Source: a virus
Length of the DNA: 56,130 bases
Reading direction: 5' to 3' (one strand)
IMG/VR virus record: IMGVR_UViG_3300022751_000019
Location: 1 to 56,130 of that record
Position 1 is the stretch's first letter. Each line of letters starts with the position of its first letter. Positions 33,367 to 40,717 of the stretch are shown here, piece after piece. The notes under the pieces are model-generated. The model was not told the origin of the DNA and searched no databases. It saw only the letters and a list, made by a program, of their open reading frames with translations. A program made the position numbers and the translations under genes.

Positions 33367-33825
33367 ATGTTGATACTGAAAAATATTCTTTCTTTTCTTC
33401 TAAACTTTAAAACCTTAGGAATTGTACTAGTCTTAGCGATAGGATTCTACTTAGGTAAATCCTGTGAACACAAGTCTAATATTAAGACTATTAAAAAGTA
33501 TGATAAGATAGTTTTAGGCTATAAAGAAAATAAAACTATCGATTCTACTCAAAACGCAAGACTAGCTTTTGAGGTTGACTCTCTACAAAAAGAACTCGTT
33601 TTAAGACAAGATATTATTAATAAGAAGGATATATTAATCCAATCACAAACCAAGTCAATCAAGGGCTTAGAAATGCGTTTAACACAGTCTAATAAAGACT
33701 TTCAAGAAGCTATTGAGCTAGGGCATATTACTTGTGATACTATATTTGTTAAGCCTATCAATATTTTTGAGAAAGGAGTTTATCAGATTTTACCTAAAGC
33801 AAAGATTAAGCGTTTGGTTCAATAG
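33367..33825 (+). CDS. inner-membrane spanin-like protein, 152 aa
   Basis: One N-terminal transmembrane helix (LGIVLVLAIGFYLG) followed by a long charged coiled-coil (IDSTQNARLAFEVDSLQKEL, 'RQDIINKKDILIQSQ') and a short C-terminal tail, the architecture of Rz-like i-spanins. It lies downstream of the endolysin. No partner o-spanin lipoprotein was identified nested in it. The 3' end overlaps the convergent LytTR gene by 20 bases. Confidence 0.65.
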   Translation: MLILKNILSFLLNFKTLGIVLVLAIGFYLGKSCEHKSNIKTIKKYDKIVLGYKENKTIDSTQNARLAFEVDSLQKELVLRQDIINKKDILIQSQTKSIKGLEMRLTQSNKDFQEAIELGHITCDTIFVKPINIFEKGVYQILPKAKIKRLVQ

Positions 33826-34450
33826 TTGGTATGCCTTTAAAAATTCTCTTTGAAGGAACTACACATCTTCTGGATACTGGTATTCGCTTATTGCCTTTTA
33901 TTAACACAAAAGAAGGCTCTTTTACATTCAAATAGACGCCTATTACATATCGCTTGTTAACTATACAGGCTCTACTAATCCTAACAAAATTAGGGTCAAC
34001 TATTCTTTTGGAGTATTCTTTTATACTTATACCTGCCACAATATTAGCCTTTCCATAAAAGGTAAAGTCGGTATAATTTATCTTAGCTGTAAGATATTTT
34101 ATTTCTCTTGTGTCTATTAATTCGTGCTTTCCATTTTTTACAATATCAATAAAATACTTTTCTTCTTTGTCGCAAAGCTTTGGCGAAATGGCGGAGTTGT
34201 AGTCAGCAAACTTTTTACCCAGATATTTAGAAATATCAATACTTGCACCTTGAAATAAAACAATGCTATTTATTGGAGTTATCAATTCTTTATAATCAAC
34301 ATCTTTAGATTTTACTATAAAAAACTTGTCATGATTATCCTTTACTAGATAATACCCGTTATGAACATAAATGATTATATGTTTGGAATAAAAGTCAATA
34401 ATAGATTTTCTAGCTTTAGGTTTATATCCGTCAACAGATGGCTTGTTCAT
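33806..34450 (-). CDS. LytTR-type DNA-binding regulator, 214 aa
   Basis: The C-terminal about 90 residues follow a LytTR domain: 'LIDTREIKYLTAKINYTDF', then 'GISIKEYSKRIVDPNFVRISRACIVNKRYVIGV', then 'GNKRIPVSRRCV'. The N-terminal about 110 residues are unassigned and lack a response-regulator receiver signature. In bacteria LytTR proteins bind short direct repeats and regulate surface or competence genes. Phage-encoded examples are uncommon. It ends the leftward accessory cluster and converges on the late operon. Confidence 0.75.
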   Translation of the reverse strand: MNKPSVDGYKPKARKSIIDFYSKHIIIYVHNGYYLVKDNHDKFFIVKSKDVDYKELITPINSIVLFQGASIDISKYLGKKFADYNSAISPKLCDKEEKYFIDIVKNGKHELIDTREIKYLTAKINYTDFTFYGKANIVAGISIKEYSKRIVDPNFVRISRACIVNKRYVIGVYLNVKEPSFVLIKGNKRIPVSRRCVVPSKRIFKGIPTIEPNA

Positions 34451-34461
34451 TTCTATATTGA

Positions 34462-34659
34462 TTAACTTTTCTTCATATAAAAATCTTCTCCTAATCCAGA
34501 TATTCTCTTTATAAAATATCCTTCTTTTACCGCCATTTCACAAAGTAGTTTTGCAAACCATTTAGGTATACAGAAGAACTTTTTAATATCTTCTACGTAA
34601 ATGTGCTTAGTGTCCATGTAATACATTATTTTAATTCTATCAAGGATGAATTTTCTCAT
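34462..34659 (-). CDS. hypothetical small protein, 65 aa
   Basis: Unknown. 'EDIKKFFCIPKWFAKLLCEMAVKEGYFIKRISG' could be a short winged-helix: a helix, a recognition-like helix and a beta wing. Just upstream of the LytTR gene in the same operon. DNA binding is only a guess. Confidence 0.65.
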   Translation of the reverse strand: MRKFILDRIKIMYYMDTKHIYVEDIKKFFCIPKWFAKLLCEMAVKEGYFIKRISGLGEDFYMKKS

Positions 34660-34684
34660 TGTTAAATAGGATTACAGTGTTTAA

Positions 34685-34846
34685 TTAATCTTTTCTAGTT
34701 GTTGTAATTGTTGGGGCTATTTGTGACATTAAAACAGCTAATAAATACCACCATCCACTAGCACCTTTCCAAAAGACTAAATAACTACAACCTACTAGTA
34801 GGAAGATTACATACAGATAGTAAATGACAAATATTATTGTTTTCAT
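34685..34846 (-). CDS. small two-helix membrane protein, 53 aa
   Basis: Reads from ATG to TAA. The N-terminal helix (IIFVIYYLYVIFLLVGCSYLVF) is followed by a loop with Trp and a second helix (WWYLLAVLMSQIA). Overlaps the upstream gene by four bases, which supports translation. Function unknown. Confidence 0.65.
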   Translation of the reverse strand: MKTIIFVIYYLYVIFLLVGCSYLVFWKGASGWWYLLAVLMSQIAPTITTTRKD

Positions 34847-35211
34847 AAGTTTAGTTTATTTACCCTTTCACATAAAACTAGCCCACACTTAGTACACTTC
34901 TCAGTATCTCCGTCACGTTGAACAAAAGCGTAGGGGTGTTCGCATTCGTCTGTGACAATATCCCATTGTCTATCTATAATATCTTGGGTTATTAGTCCTA
35001 TGTGATTCCTATTTGTTTTAAATAAGTAGTCTCCTATAATTAACGGGAAGTAATTTCCAAAAACCTTTATTCGTAATTCGCCAGTTTCTATGTCTTCATT
35101 ATGAATCATTTCAGGTGTATGTAAAAAATCGACAATTTCATCATAATTGCCTCCTGTCCATTTTAACGCTTCCCAAATGTCTTGTTTTTTAGCTATTTTT
35201 ATTTTGTTCAT
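34843..35211 (-). CDS. phage protein with C-terminal zinc-binding Cys pair, 122 aa
   Basis: 'WEALKWTGGNYDEIVDFLH' at the start and 'TDECEHPYAFVQRDGDTEKCTKCGLVLCE' at the end match a widespread small phage family in which a 'GDW...' domain is followed by a zinc-ribbon. Function unknown. Overlaps the DUF6965-like gene by 23 bases. Confidence 0.75.
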   Translation of the reverse strand: MNKIKIAKKQDIWEALKWTGGNYDEIVDFLHTPEMIHNEDIETGELRIKVFGNYFPLIIGDYLFKTNRNHIGLITQDIIDRQWDIVTDECEHPYAFVQRDGDTEKCTKCGLVLCERVNKLNL

Positions 35212-35404
35212 TTTCTAATAAATTTACGAGGTGAATCAATCTTTCTTTATAATTATTACTCAAAGTTTTCAGCTTCATATCAGCATAGCCTAAATGAGCC
35301 TCAACAAACTTCTTTACATCAACTATTTTTAACCAGGGGTACAGTTGCACTGTCTGAGGCAGTTCTTTTGAGGCAAAGTAGGCTTTTAGTTGTTCGGTGG
35401 TCAT
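35189..35404 (-). CDS. DUF6965-like protein, 71 aa
   Basis: 'TTEQLKAYFASKELPQTVQLYPWLKIVDVKKFVEAHLGY' is the pattern of the DUF6965 domain found in Bacteroidota phages, with the Leu-Pro-x-Thr-Val-x-Leu core. The function is unknown. The start lies in the AACT-ATG context. It overlaps the next upstream gene by four bases. Confidence 0.8.
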   Translation of the reverse strand: MTTEQLKAYFASKELPQTVQLYPWLKIVDVKKFVEAHLGYADMKLKTLSNNYKERLIHLVNLLENEQNKNS

Positions 35405-36024
35405 AGTTCTACTAAGTCTAAAAGACTAAACAGTGTATCTTTGTCCATTTTCTGATACAGTCCGCTAAAATCATCTTGATTAATATCGTGGTTTGTCCAA
35501 AGATAAGGCTTATAGCTTTCATCCTTTTTGCCTTCATAAACCATCCATGCATTTGACATATTTGGATAGCACGACACTGTGTGAATTTGGTTAGCAAGCA
35601 TGCTTATACTTTCTCCCTTAGCAATCCAATCCATTTGAGTTGTTTCAAGTCGAGAAGTACCTAATGGTTGGAATTTCAGTTCTCCGTTGCTTATCTTACT
35701 TTGGTAAAGGTATTTGTTAAATTCCTGACCCTTAGGGGATTCGACAACTTGCCAGTTGTATAACTGACCTTTGATGACGTGTAAGGTTAAATTGCAGTGG
35801 TGCGAATGTAATCCTACTGACATAGGTTTGCCCATACTCATATTTTCGTCAGGATAATTTCTATATAACTCGTGACCCTTTGTAGCAATATAAAGTCTAA
35901 TAGTTTTCTCAGGGCAATCAAGAAGCATAATTGAATGTACATTTCTACAATGGCAATGCATAATAGACTTTCCCAATATTTCGTTTATGTTATTCCGCAA
36001 TAAATGCCTTACTAATTCTTTCAT
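35401..36024 (-). CDS. cupin-like protein, 207 aa
   Basis: Two short motifs suggest a cupin-type beta-barrel with a metal site: 'SVGLHSHHCNLTLHVIKGQLYNW' (His-x-His) and 'SISMLANQIHTVSCY' (His), separated by about 70 residues. 'AWMVYEGKKDESY' follows. The sequence resembles metal-binding dioxygenase-like proteins, but no substrate can be inferred. Neighbours are a LytTR-type protein and small unknowns. Confidence 0.6.
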   Translation of the reverse strand: MKELVRHLLRNNINEILGKSIMHCHCRNVHSIMLLDCPEKTIRLYIATKGHELYRNYPDENMSMGKPMSVGLHSHHCNLTLHVIKGQLYNWQVVESPKGQEFNKYLYQSKISNGELKFQPLGTSRLETTQMDWIAKGESISMLANQIHTVSCYPNMSNAWMVYEGKKDESYKPYLWTNHDINQDDFSGLYQKMDKDTLFSLLDLVEL

Positions 36025-36323
36025 AATAATATCTGTTCAATGGTTTTTAAATATCTTCTTGTAACCCTTAGTTTAACCCCGTTCTTTAACTTAACTACTC
36101 CACTACTATATGATTCTATATAACTCTTATTAACTACGCTAAAACGCCCTAATTTGATGAAATTATCGGGTAGTTTAGATAAGATAAACTTCATCGTATA
36201 AGAGGATAAATAATAGGTGTTATCATAGTATATTCTTGTGTAGTTGACCTCAGGTTTTAGGTAAATTATTTGATTAATTTCAATAGTAAATTTGTTTAGT
36301 TTTAAGGTGTTGTGTGGATGCAT
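36021..36323 (-). CDS. LytTR domain-only DNA-binding protein, 100 aa
   Basis: Almost the whole protein is a LytTR domain: 'IEINQIIYLKPEVNYTRIYYDNTYYLSSYTMKFILSKLPDNFIKLGRFSVVNKSYI' with the closing 'VKLKNGVKLRVTRRYLKTIEQIL'. It has no receiver domain, so activity may depend only on its level. It is the second such regulator in this cluster, after the longer one near 34000. Confidence 0.8.
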   Translation of the reverse strand: MHPHNTLKLNKFTIEINQIIYLKPEVNYTRIYYDNTYYLSSYTMKFILSKLPDNFIKLGRFSVVNKSYIESYSSGVVKLKNGVKLRVTRRYLKTIEQILL

Positions 36324-36351
36324 AGGCTATAAAATGTGTTTTATTAATAAA

Positions 36352-36666
36352 TTAAGCGTATTCTTCAATATCTCCATTTAAATGATAAAGGATTTTATCT
36401 AAATCATTTAAAACATTTTTGCATATCCTAGTCATAGATGCTATTTCTGCCCTAGTTTCAGATGTTCTATTATAGTCTACTTGCTCTAAATTGTAGATTT
36501 TAGTTTTGTAGTCGCTTTCCATTTTCTTTAATTCGTCTTTCACCCTGTAGGGCTTCATGTCCGTTTCTAATATCCTTTCAATTTCTTGCATATCCGTTTG
36601 TAAAACAGTTATACCATGTTCCTTTGAAAGATAATTAAATAACTCTTGTTGCTGTTTACTAGTCAT
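36352..36666 (-). CDS. hypothetical helical protein, 104 aa
   Basis: Unknown. Predicted mostly helical and coiled-coil (DMQEIERILETDMKPYRVKDELKKMESDYKTKIYNLEQ). A stretch near the end (MTRICKNVLNDLDKILYHL) continues the helix. No membrane segment. Confidence 0.65.
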   Translation of the reverse strand: MTSKQQQELFNYLSKEHGITVLQTDMQEIERILETDMKPYRVKDELKKMESDYKTKIYNLEQVDYNRTSETRAEIASMTRICKNVLNDLDKILYHLNGDIEEYA

Positions 36667-36677
36667 AATTTTATCGT

Positions 36678-37043
36678 TTAAAGACTATCCAATGGTTCTA
36701 ATATTTTATTTACAAATTGTTTTCTTATTTCATCCATATTATACACAGTCAAAAAGCAAAGAAAATACTTGCTTAGTTCTGAGCCGTCATTGAGTTGAGT
36801 ATAAGCCCAGTTCAGTTTCTTATAATCCCAATAAGAGATTTTAATATAAGTAAGGTTATATCCCTTTCGAGTTTTACTTATACCTAATATTGATTGCCAA
36901 AAATTAGCAGTTGTTATTTCGGTCTCCTTGTATTGAAAATCTTCTATTCTGAATACTACGTCCGTACCAGTCTTTAGAAACTTATTTTTCACTAGTCCTA
37001 AAGCGTGTATTTGCTGGAAAGATTGCTCTATGGGTAGTTTCAT
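36678..37043 (-). CDS. hypothetical protein, 121 aa
   Basis: Unknown. Aromatic-rich middle (FWQSILGISKTRKGYNLTYIKISYWDYKKLNWAY). Start in the AAACT-ATG context and overlapping the upstream gene by four bases. Confidence 0.7.
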   Translation of the reverse strand: MKLPIEQSFQQIHALGLVKNKFLKTGTDVVFRIEDFQYKETEITTANFWQSILGISKTRKGYNLTYIKISYWDYKKLNWAYTQLNDGSELSKYFLCFLTVYNMDEIRKQFVNKILEPLDSL

Positions 37044-37345
37044 AGTTTACTATTCAGATAATTCTTATTATCAACAAATACGTGAAATACAAACGGTGAA
37101 GAATTTTTCATGATTTGATAAGTGCCTAAATAAGTCCAATTGATTAAGTAAAAGTCGTCTGGTATTGGATTACCAGTCCCGAATATCTTAATTATTCTAT
37201 TTTCTTTTTGAGCTTCAGTATCTACCAATCCCCACAAGCAGGGAGTTTCGTATTGCATTTGAATATCCAAAAAGTTAATATTTACAGGCATTTGTATTTC
37301 CTGTGTATCGGTTGTATCTAATGGAAATTTCCAGATTGCTTTCAT
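37040..37345 (-). CDS. hypothetical protein, 101 aa
   Basis: Unknown. 'IWKFPLDTTDTQEIQMPVNINFLDIQMQYETPCLWGLVDTEAQKENRIIKIFGTGNPI' resembles a short phage family (DUF7352-like, 'GTG.P...'), probably all-beta. Function unknown. Confidence 0.75.
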   Translation of the reverse strand: MKAIWKFPLDTTDTQEIQMPVNINFLDIQMQYETPCLWGLVDTEAQKENRIIKIFGTGNPIPDDFYLINWTYLGTYQIMKNSSPFVFHVFVDNKNYLNSKL

Positions 37346-37356
37346 AGATAGTTATT

Positions 37357-37599
37357 TTAAAGGTTTTCAAATTCTGTTTCTAATTTTCTAATATCATCTT
37401 TCATTCGAGCTATTACGCTTTCAACGAATGGTTGTGCTTCTGGAATTTCCCTGATACTAAAAGTTACAGGACGGCTTTCTTTAAAGCGAAAGTCTACGGA
37501 AGCCAAAGGGATACTTAAAGGAAGATTCTTTAAATGCCATTTAAGCTCTTCTATTTCTTTTTGTATTTCTATTCCACGCTTTAGGGATTTTGGTGTCAT
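37357..37599 (-). CDS. hypothetical protein, 80 aa
   Basis: Unknown. N- and C-terminal helices (IEIQKEIEELKWHLKNL and VIARMKDDIRKLETEF) flank a short beta-like middle. It could be a small coiled-coil dimer. Confidence 0.65.
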   Translation of the reverse strand: MTPKSLKRGIEIQKEIEELKWHLKNLPLSIPLASVDFRFKESRPVTFSIREIPEAQPFVESVIARMKDDIRKLETEFENL

Positions 37600-37601
37600 G
37601 G

Positions 37602-37790
37602 TTATAAAATATTAGGCTCTATTTCAACACTTGAATTGCGTTTGTTTACCAGTTTATTTAATCCGCCTCTTTGGAGTTGCATAATAAACAGTTCTTTGGC
37701 TTGCCTCTTTGATGTAGCTTTAATAACCTTTGCTTTAGTGTAAAACTCTAATATCACATAGTATTGCTTTTTAACTTTCTTCTTTTTCAT
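37602..37790 (-). CDS. hypothetical basic protein, 62 aa
   Basis: Unknown. Very Lys-rich start (MKKKKVKKQYYVILEFYTKAKVIKA) followed by 'TSKRQAKELFIMQL'. The pattern beta-beta-helix suggests a small nucleic-acid-binding domain; no family is recognised. Confidence 0.65.
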   Translation of the reverse strand: MKKKKVKKQYYVILEFYTKAKVIKATSKRQAKELFIMQLQRGGLNKLVNKRNSSVEIEPNIL

Positions 37791-37801
37791 AGTTAGTTTA
37801 T

Positions 37802-38065
37802 TTAAAGGATTGATTTATTCAGATTTGTATAATAATCAGTTTTTATTAATTCGAGTAAATCTTCATGATACTTAATGCACTCTTGTTGGGTATCAAAGAA
37901 TTTATAAATAAAATAGAAAAGTTGTTCCCATGAGTCATTCCCTTTAACTAAATAAACAAATCCTAAATATTTGTCTTGTGGAAAACTTTGTTTAACTGGT
38001 TCAATTAATATTTTGTCAGGATAATTAATAGCTATCTTTTCGAGTAATTCTTTTGAAAGCTGCAT
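37802..38065 (-). CDS. hypothetical protein, 87 aa
   Basis: Unknown. Helical C-terminal half with acidic patches (TQQECIKYHEDLLELIKTDYY). No motif recognised. It lies in the same leftward cluster, separated from its neighbours by short gaps. Confidence 0.65.
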   Translation of the reverse strand: MQLSKELLEKIAINYPDKILIEPVKQSFPQDKYLGFVYLVKGNDSWEQLFYFIYKFFDTQQECIKYHEDLLELIKTDYYTNLNKSIL

Positions 38066-38092
38066 GGCTATAATTTATAAATGTATGTTGTA

Positions 38093-38419
38093 TCAATCTT
38101 GTTCCCCAGTAATCATTATCCATCCGTCGTCTCTCTTCTTCCAGATAGTTGAATCTTCACACAAAGCGTAGATATTACCTCTTTTATCGTGAGAGATTGA
38201 CTTTATGTTAGTTAAGTTCTTTTTGAATGGCACCATTTGTGTATTCTTCTCTACCCAATCACGAGCTACAATAGAAAAGCCTATCATAAAACAAAGAAAA
38301 CACTCCGTTCCCTTCCCAGCATAGAAAAATAAAATTCCTGCAATCATTGCACACAATCCTATAATATTTATAATTCTTTCTGTAAAAGACAATGGCTCGG
38401 TTTTATCTTCTTCTTTCAT
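38093..38419 (-). CDS. membrane protein, 108 aa
   Basis: Two hydrophobic segments near residues 15-50 (IIGLCAMIAGILFFYAG and FLCFMIGFSIVA), followed by a soluble C-terminal domain (DKRGNIYALCEDSTIWKKRDDG), which resembles a short beta repeat. Probably an accessory inner-membrane protein; function unknown. Confidence 0.7.
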   Translation of the reverse strand: MKEEDKTEPLSFTERIINIIGLCAMIAGILFFYAGKGTECFLCFMIGFSIVARDWVEKNTQMVPFKKNLTNIKSISHDKRGNIYALCEDSTIWKKRDDGWIMITGEQD

Positions 38420-38436
38420 AGTATTAATACATTTGA

Positions 38437-38715
38437 CTAGATATTTATAAATTCAAGAGGTATTCTTTTTAGATAAATTCTCCAGATATGCCCTTCTGTT
38501 TCGGTGAAAAACTCTGACAATGCCTCGCCAATTATTCCCCTTTGTTTATCCTTTGCGTCTTGAAAGTCTTTTTCCCATCCCATCGGATTAATATCTTTCA
38601 TCGAAGGAAAGGCTACCATAATATGAATCTCCCATACCTGCTTGCCCTTTAATAAGTTTACCTTTGCGTGAGAAGGCAATGTCTCTCTAATTTTTTGAAT
38701 GTCTATTTGATGCAT
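38437..38715 (-). CDS. hypothetical protein, 92 aa
   Basis: Unknown. 'GKQVWEIHIMVAFPSMKDINPMGWEKDFQDAKDKQRGIIGEALSEFF' is a mixed alpha/beta sequence; 'WRIYLKRIPLEF' closes it. No functional motif. Confidence 0.65.
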   Translation of the reverse strand: MHQIDIQKIRETLPSHAKVNLLKGKQVWEIHIMVAFPSMKDINPMGWEKDFQDAKDKQRGIIGEALSEFFTETEGHIWRIYLKRIPLEFINI

Positions 38716-38768
38716 GATTTTGGTTATTTAAGAAATTAATACATTTGATTGTCAAAAACTTGTTTTAT

Positions 38769-39065
38769 TTAAGTTAAGAGTGCAATACATTCACCCGTGA
38801 AATACATATTCAAATCTTGCCAGATAGAAAAGTTGTTCATCTTTTCACCTCTCCTGACTTTCTCGGCATTTTCAATGCTTCTATTCATAGAATTATCTTT
38901 TTCCTCTTCCGTAACGTGGCTTGCATATTCATTACTACTTCTTATATCTTTAGCATTTTGTATCATATCATCAGCAACTTTGTTTAAGCCGTCTTGCAGT
39001 CGCTTACCTGTTATTATTTCTCCCGTATGGGTTCGTAATGATATTTGTTCGGTTGATAATGGCAT
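38769..39065 (-). CDS. hypothetical protein, 98 aa
   Basis: Unknown. Start placed at MPLSTEQIS, just after the antirepressor gene's stop; a longer form would overlap that gene by 62 bases. 'RLQDGLNKVADDMIQNAKDIR' is helical. Probably co-transcribed with the antirepressor. Confidence 0.65.
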   Translation of the reverse strand: MPLSTEQISLRTHTGEIITGKRLQDGLNKVADDMIQNAKDIRSSNEYASHVTEEEKDNSMNRSIENAEKVRRGEKMNNFSIWQDLNMYFTGECIALLT

Positions 39066-39069
39066 TGGA

Positions 39070-39831
39070 TTATGATTTAAGCTGTTTAATTGTATTTTCT
39101 TCTTCTCGTTGCTGAAACATATTGTTTTCATTAGACTTGTAAATAGGCGTAGATTCGAGTTTTGCCATATTCATAGCCAATTCTGCTAACTTCATACTTT
39201 GATTGCTTCCTGATGCCTCCAAGTAGTCCCAAATGCCATTTCTAAGAACCTCATACTTATTAATAAAGGCAAGTTTTTCTATTTGGGTAGTAGCCTTAGT
39301 AGATTTCTGATTTTCAATACAATATCTTTTAAGCCTCTCATTAATTTCCTCTTTGCCTAACCCTAATATCGCATTCCTAAATGTGTAAAACTCGGCAAAT
39401 GGATTTTTACTGTGACTTTTAGCAACATAAGTATCAAGATGCTTCTTTTGTATCTCTTGGCAATTAGATATGTACTTAAAAACCTCTTTCAGCTTCACCA
39501 AGTATAAAACTTGTTCATGGGTGAGTAAATCTTTGTTTTCTACCTTACGAACCATTTTCACTAATTCGTCTCTCAATTCTTCTCCTTTCTTTGACCTGCT
39601 AACCATACACAACTTCATGGCAAAATCAATGTGTATAAAATACTCTTGTCTAAATCTCCCGTGCTTGCTTTCAGTTGGCATTAATGCAAAGTAAGATTTC
39701 TCGTCGCAATAAGGATTATCAATTAATTCTCTTTTTATAAATCTTGAATAATCCCCTTTAGTTAGTTCTAGCTTATCGTATAGTTCGGTAGCCTTGACCG
39801 CTTGCCCTATCTTTGTGTCGTAGTTTTCCAT
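39070..39831 (-). CDS. AntA/AntB-type antirepressor
   Basis: Protein-binding inhibitor of a repressor. The N-terminal about 100 residues match the AntA/AntB domain: 'VKATELYDKLELTKGDYSRFIKRELIDNPYC', 'YFALMPTE', 'EYFIHIDFAMKLCMVSRSKKGEELR'. The remainder (about 150 residues) is a helical C-terminal domain of unknown role. A near-perfect promoter ends four bases before the start codon, so the transcript may be leaderless. An antirepressor plus the XRE protein near 1635 indicates a repressor circuit. Confidence 0.85.
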   Translation of the reverse strand: MENYDTKIGQAVKATELYDKLELTKGDYSRFIKRELIDNPYCDEKSYFALMPTESKHGRFRQEYFIHIDFAMKLCMVSRSKKGEELRDELVKMVRKVENKDLLTHEQVLYLVKLKEVFKYISNCQEIQKKHLDTYVAKSHSKNPFAEFYTFRNAILGLGKEEINERLKRYCIENQKSTKATTQIEKLAFINKYEVLRNGIWDYLEASGSNQSMKLAELAMNMAKLESTPIYKSNENNMFQQREEENTIKQLKS

Positions 39832-39835
39832 ACAA

Positions 39836-39866
39836 CAAAGTTATGTTATTTGTTTTAAATATGCAA
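39836..39866 (-). promoter_or_regulatory. promoter of the antirepressor operon, TTG-N20-TAACTTTG
   Basis: Read leftward: TTG (39866-39864), 20-base spacer, TAACTTTG (39843-39836), an exact consensus. The -7 box ends only four bases before the antirepressor ATG, so the start codon is close to +1. Confidence 0.85.
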
Positions 39867-39875
39867 GTAAATGAG

Positions 39876-40007
39876 CAAAAAAATAGTAGCCCCGAATATC
39901 AGAACTACTATCCAAAATAACTTTTGCTGTGTTAATGTCTTTTGCCTGCTACTTGAAATCCCCTATGGCGTACGGGCCTCAGGTCTTTCTTTCACAGGGC
40001 TTACTAT
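39876..40007 (-). ncRNA. candidate structured small RNA
   Basis: A leftward promoter and an intrinsic terminator bracket about 130 bases with no open gene. The RNA would carry a rod-like hairpin between about 40000 and 39944: GCCCTG/CAGGC at the base (one bulge), TGAAA/TTTCA in the middle, and CCTGAGGC/GCCATAGG at the tip with loop CCGTAC, separated by internal loops. It ends in a 7-bp stem (GAUAGUAG-like arm ATAGTAG / CTACTAT) and U7. This segment is richer in G+C than its surroundings. No known RNA family is assigned; the rod with internal loops is only superficially 6S-like. Confidence 0.6.
39877..39911 (-). terminator. intrinsic terminator of the candidate small RNA
   Basis: In the leftward RNA: ATAGTAG (39911-39905), 15-base loop, CTACTAT (39889-39883), then T7. 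It also separates the 40066-40717 genes from the antirepressor operon. Confidence 0.7.
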
Positions 40008-40012
40008 ATACA

Positions 40013-40043
40013 CAAAGTAAACAATGAAAGAGATTAAAAGCAA
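40013..40043 (-). promoter_or_regulatory. promoter of the candidate small RNA, TTG-N20-TTACTTTG
   Basis: Read leftward: TTG (40043-40041), 20-base spacer, TTACTTTG (40020-40013). One mismatch (second position) to TAnnTTTG. It starts a transcript about 120-130 bases before a terminator. Confidence 0.6.
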
Positions 40044-40065
40044 ATTAAAAATTTATTAAGATTGC

Positions 40066-40242
40066 TTAAAGCATCAAACAAGGAATATCATTAGATAGTG
40101 CCTTGTATTTATTTGCGATATATTCAGAAAGTTCATGGCTTTCAGCATTAGAATCAATCATAGATTTAATATGTTCTCTTACTTTTTGAGCATCTTTTTT
40201 ACTTACTTTATAGAGAGTGCCTTCTATTATGATGTAGTTCAT
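40066..40242 (-). CDS. hypothetical small protein, 58 aa
   Basis: Reads from ATG to TAA, two bases after the ASCH gene. Starts 'MNYIIIEGTLYKVSKKDAQKV' (strand then helix) and continues as a helix. Small proteins with a 'YIIIEG..YKVSKKDA' opening are seen in this type of phage, but no function is known to me. Confidence 0.65.
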   Translation of the reverse strand: MNYIIIEGTLYKVSKKDAQKVREHIKSMIDSNAESHELSEYIANKYKALSNDIPCLML

Positions 40243-40243
40243 A

Positions 40244-40717
40244 TTAGATATAATTTACAGGTTTCCAACAAATAATTTGACCTTCAAATCCTTTAAACTT
40301 GTTGCTATTTGGAATAAACCAATTTATTAAATCCTCCCAATTTAACCCGTCATTTTCGGCCACACGGGTCACTCTTATCATACTCGCTTCAGTTTCCATG
40401 TCGTTTACAAAAATCTCACAAAATTCACTAATTTTAATATTCCACAACTGAACTACTTCTACTTCTGCAAATTCAACTTGTGGAGAATTGTAAGGCTTAT
40501 CACTCCAATATCTTAAAGAAGCCTTGTCGCCTACTTTCCATCTATTACCCTTTCTGATAGTGTGATTTTTAGGCCAAACTTTATCAGCAAATAATCTATC
40601 CATTTCTGGAGTGAGCTGCCCTAATGATTTTAGTATCTTTTCAACAAATAATGTTGATTGCCCTTTTCTGGGGTGATAGGCTGGGAAGAACCTTGAAACT
40701 GTTAATACTTTTGCCAT
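40244..40717 (-). CDS. ASCH-domain-like protein, 157 aa
   Basis: 'VLTVSRFFPAYHPRKGQSTLFVEKILKSLG' and 'HTIRKGNRWKVGDKASLRYWSDKPYNSPQVEF' match a family common in Bacteroidota phages, with an ASCH/PUA-type beta barrel thought to bind RNA or modified nucleotides. 'FEGQIICW' closes the barrel. Preceded by a promoter about 95 bases away and by a hairpin-terminator directly before the start codon. Confidence 0.8.
   Translation of the reverse strand: MAKVLTVSRFFPAYHPRKGQSTLFVEKILKSLGQLTPEMDRLFADKVWPKNHTIRKGNRWKVGDKASLRYWSDKPYNSPQVEFAEVEVVQLWNIKISEFCEIFVNDMETEASMIRVTRVAENDGLNWEDLINWFIPNSNKFKGFEGQIICWKPVNYI

Noticed and set aside
38797-39075. Rightward 92-codon open frame that looks like a membrane protein.
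   Set aside because: It is the shadow of two leftward genes and has no promoter or coupling with rightward genes.
39944-40000. 6S RNA identity for the rod-shaped hairpin.
   Set aside because: The rod is only about 57 nt and the central bubble and length do not match 6S RNA; a covariance search would be needed to say more.
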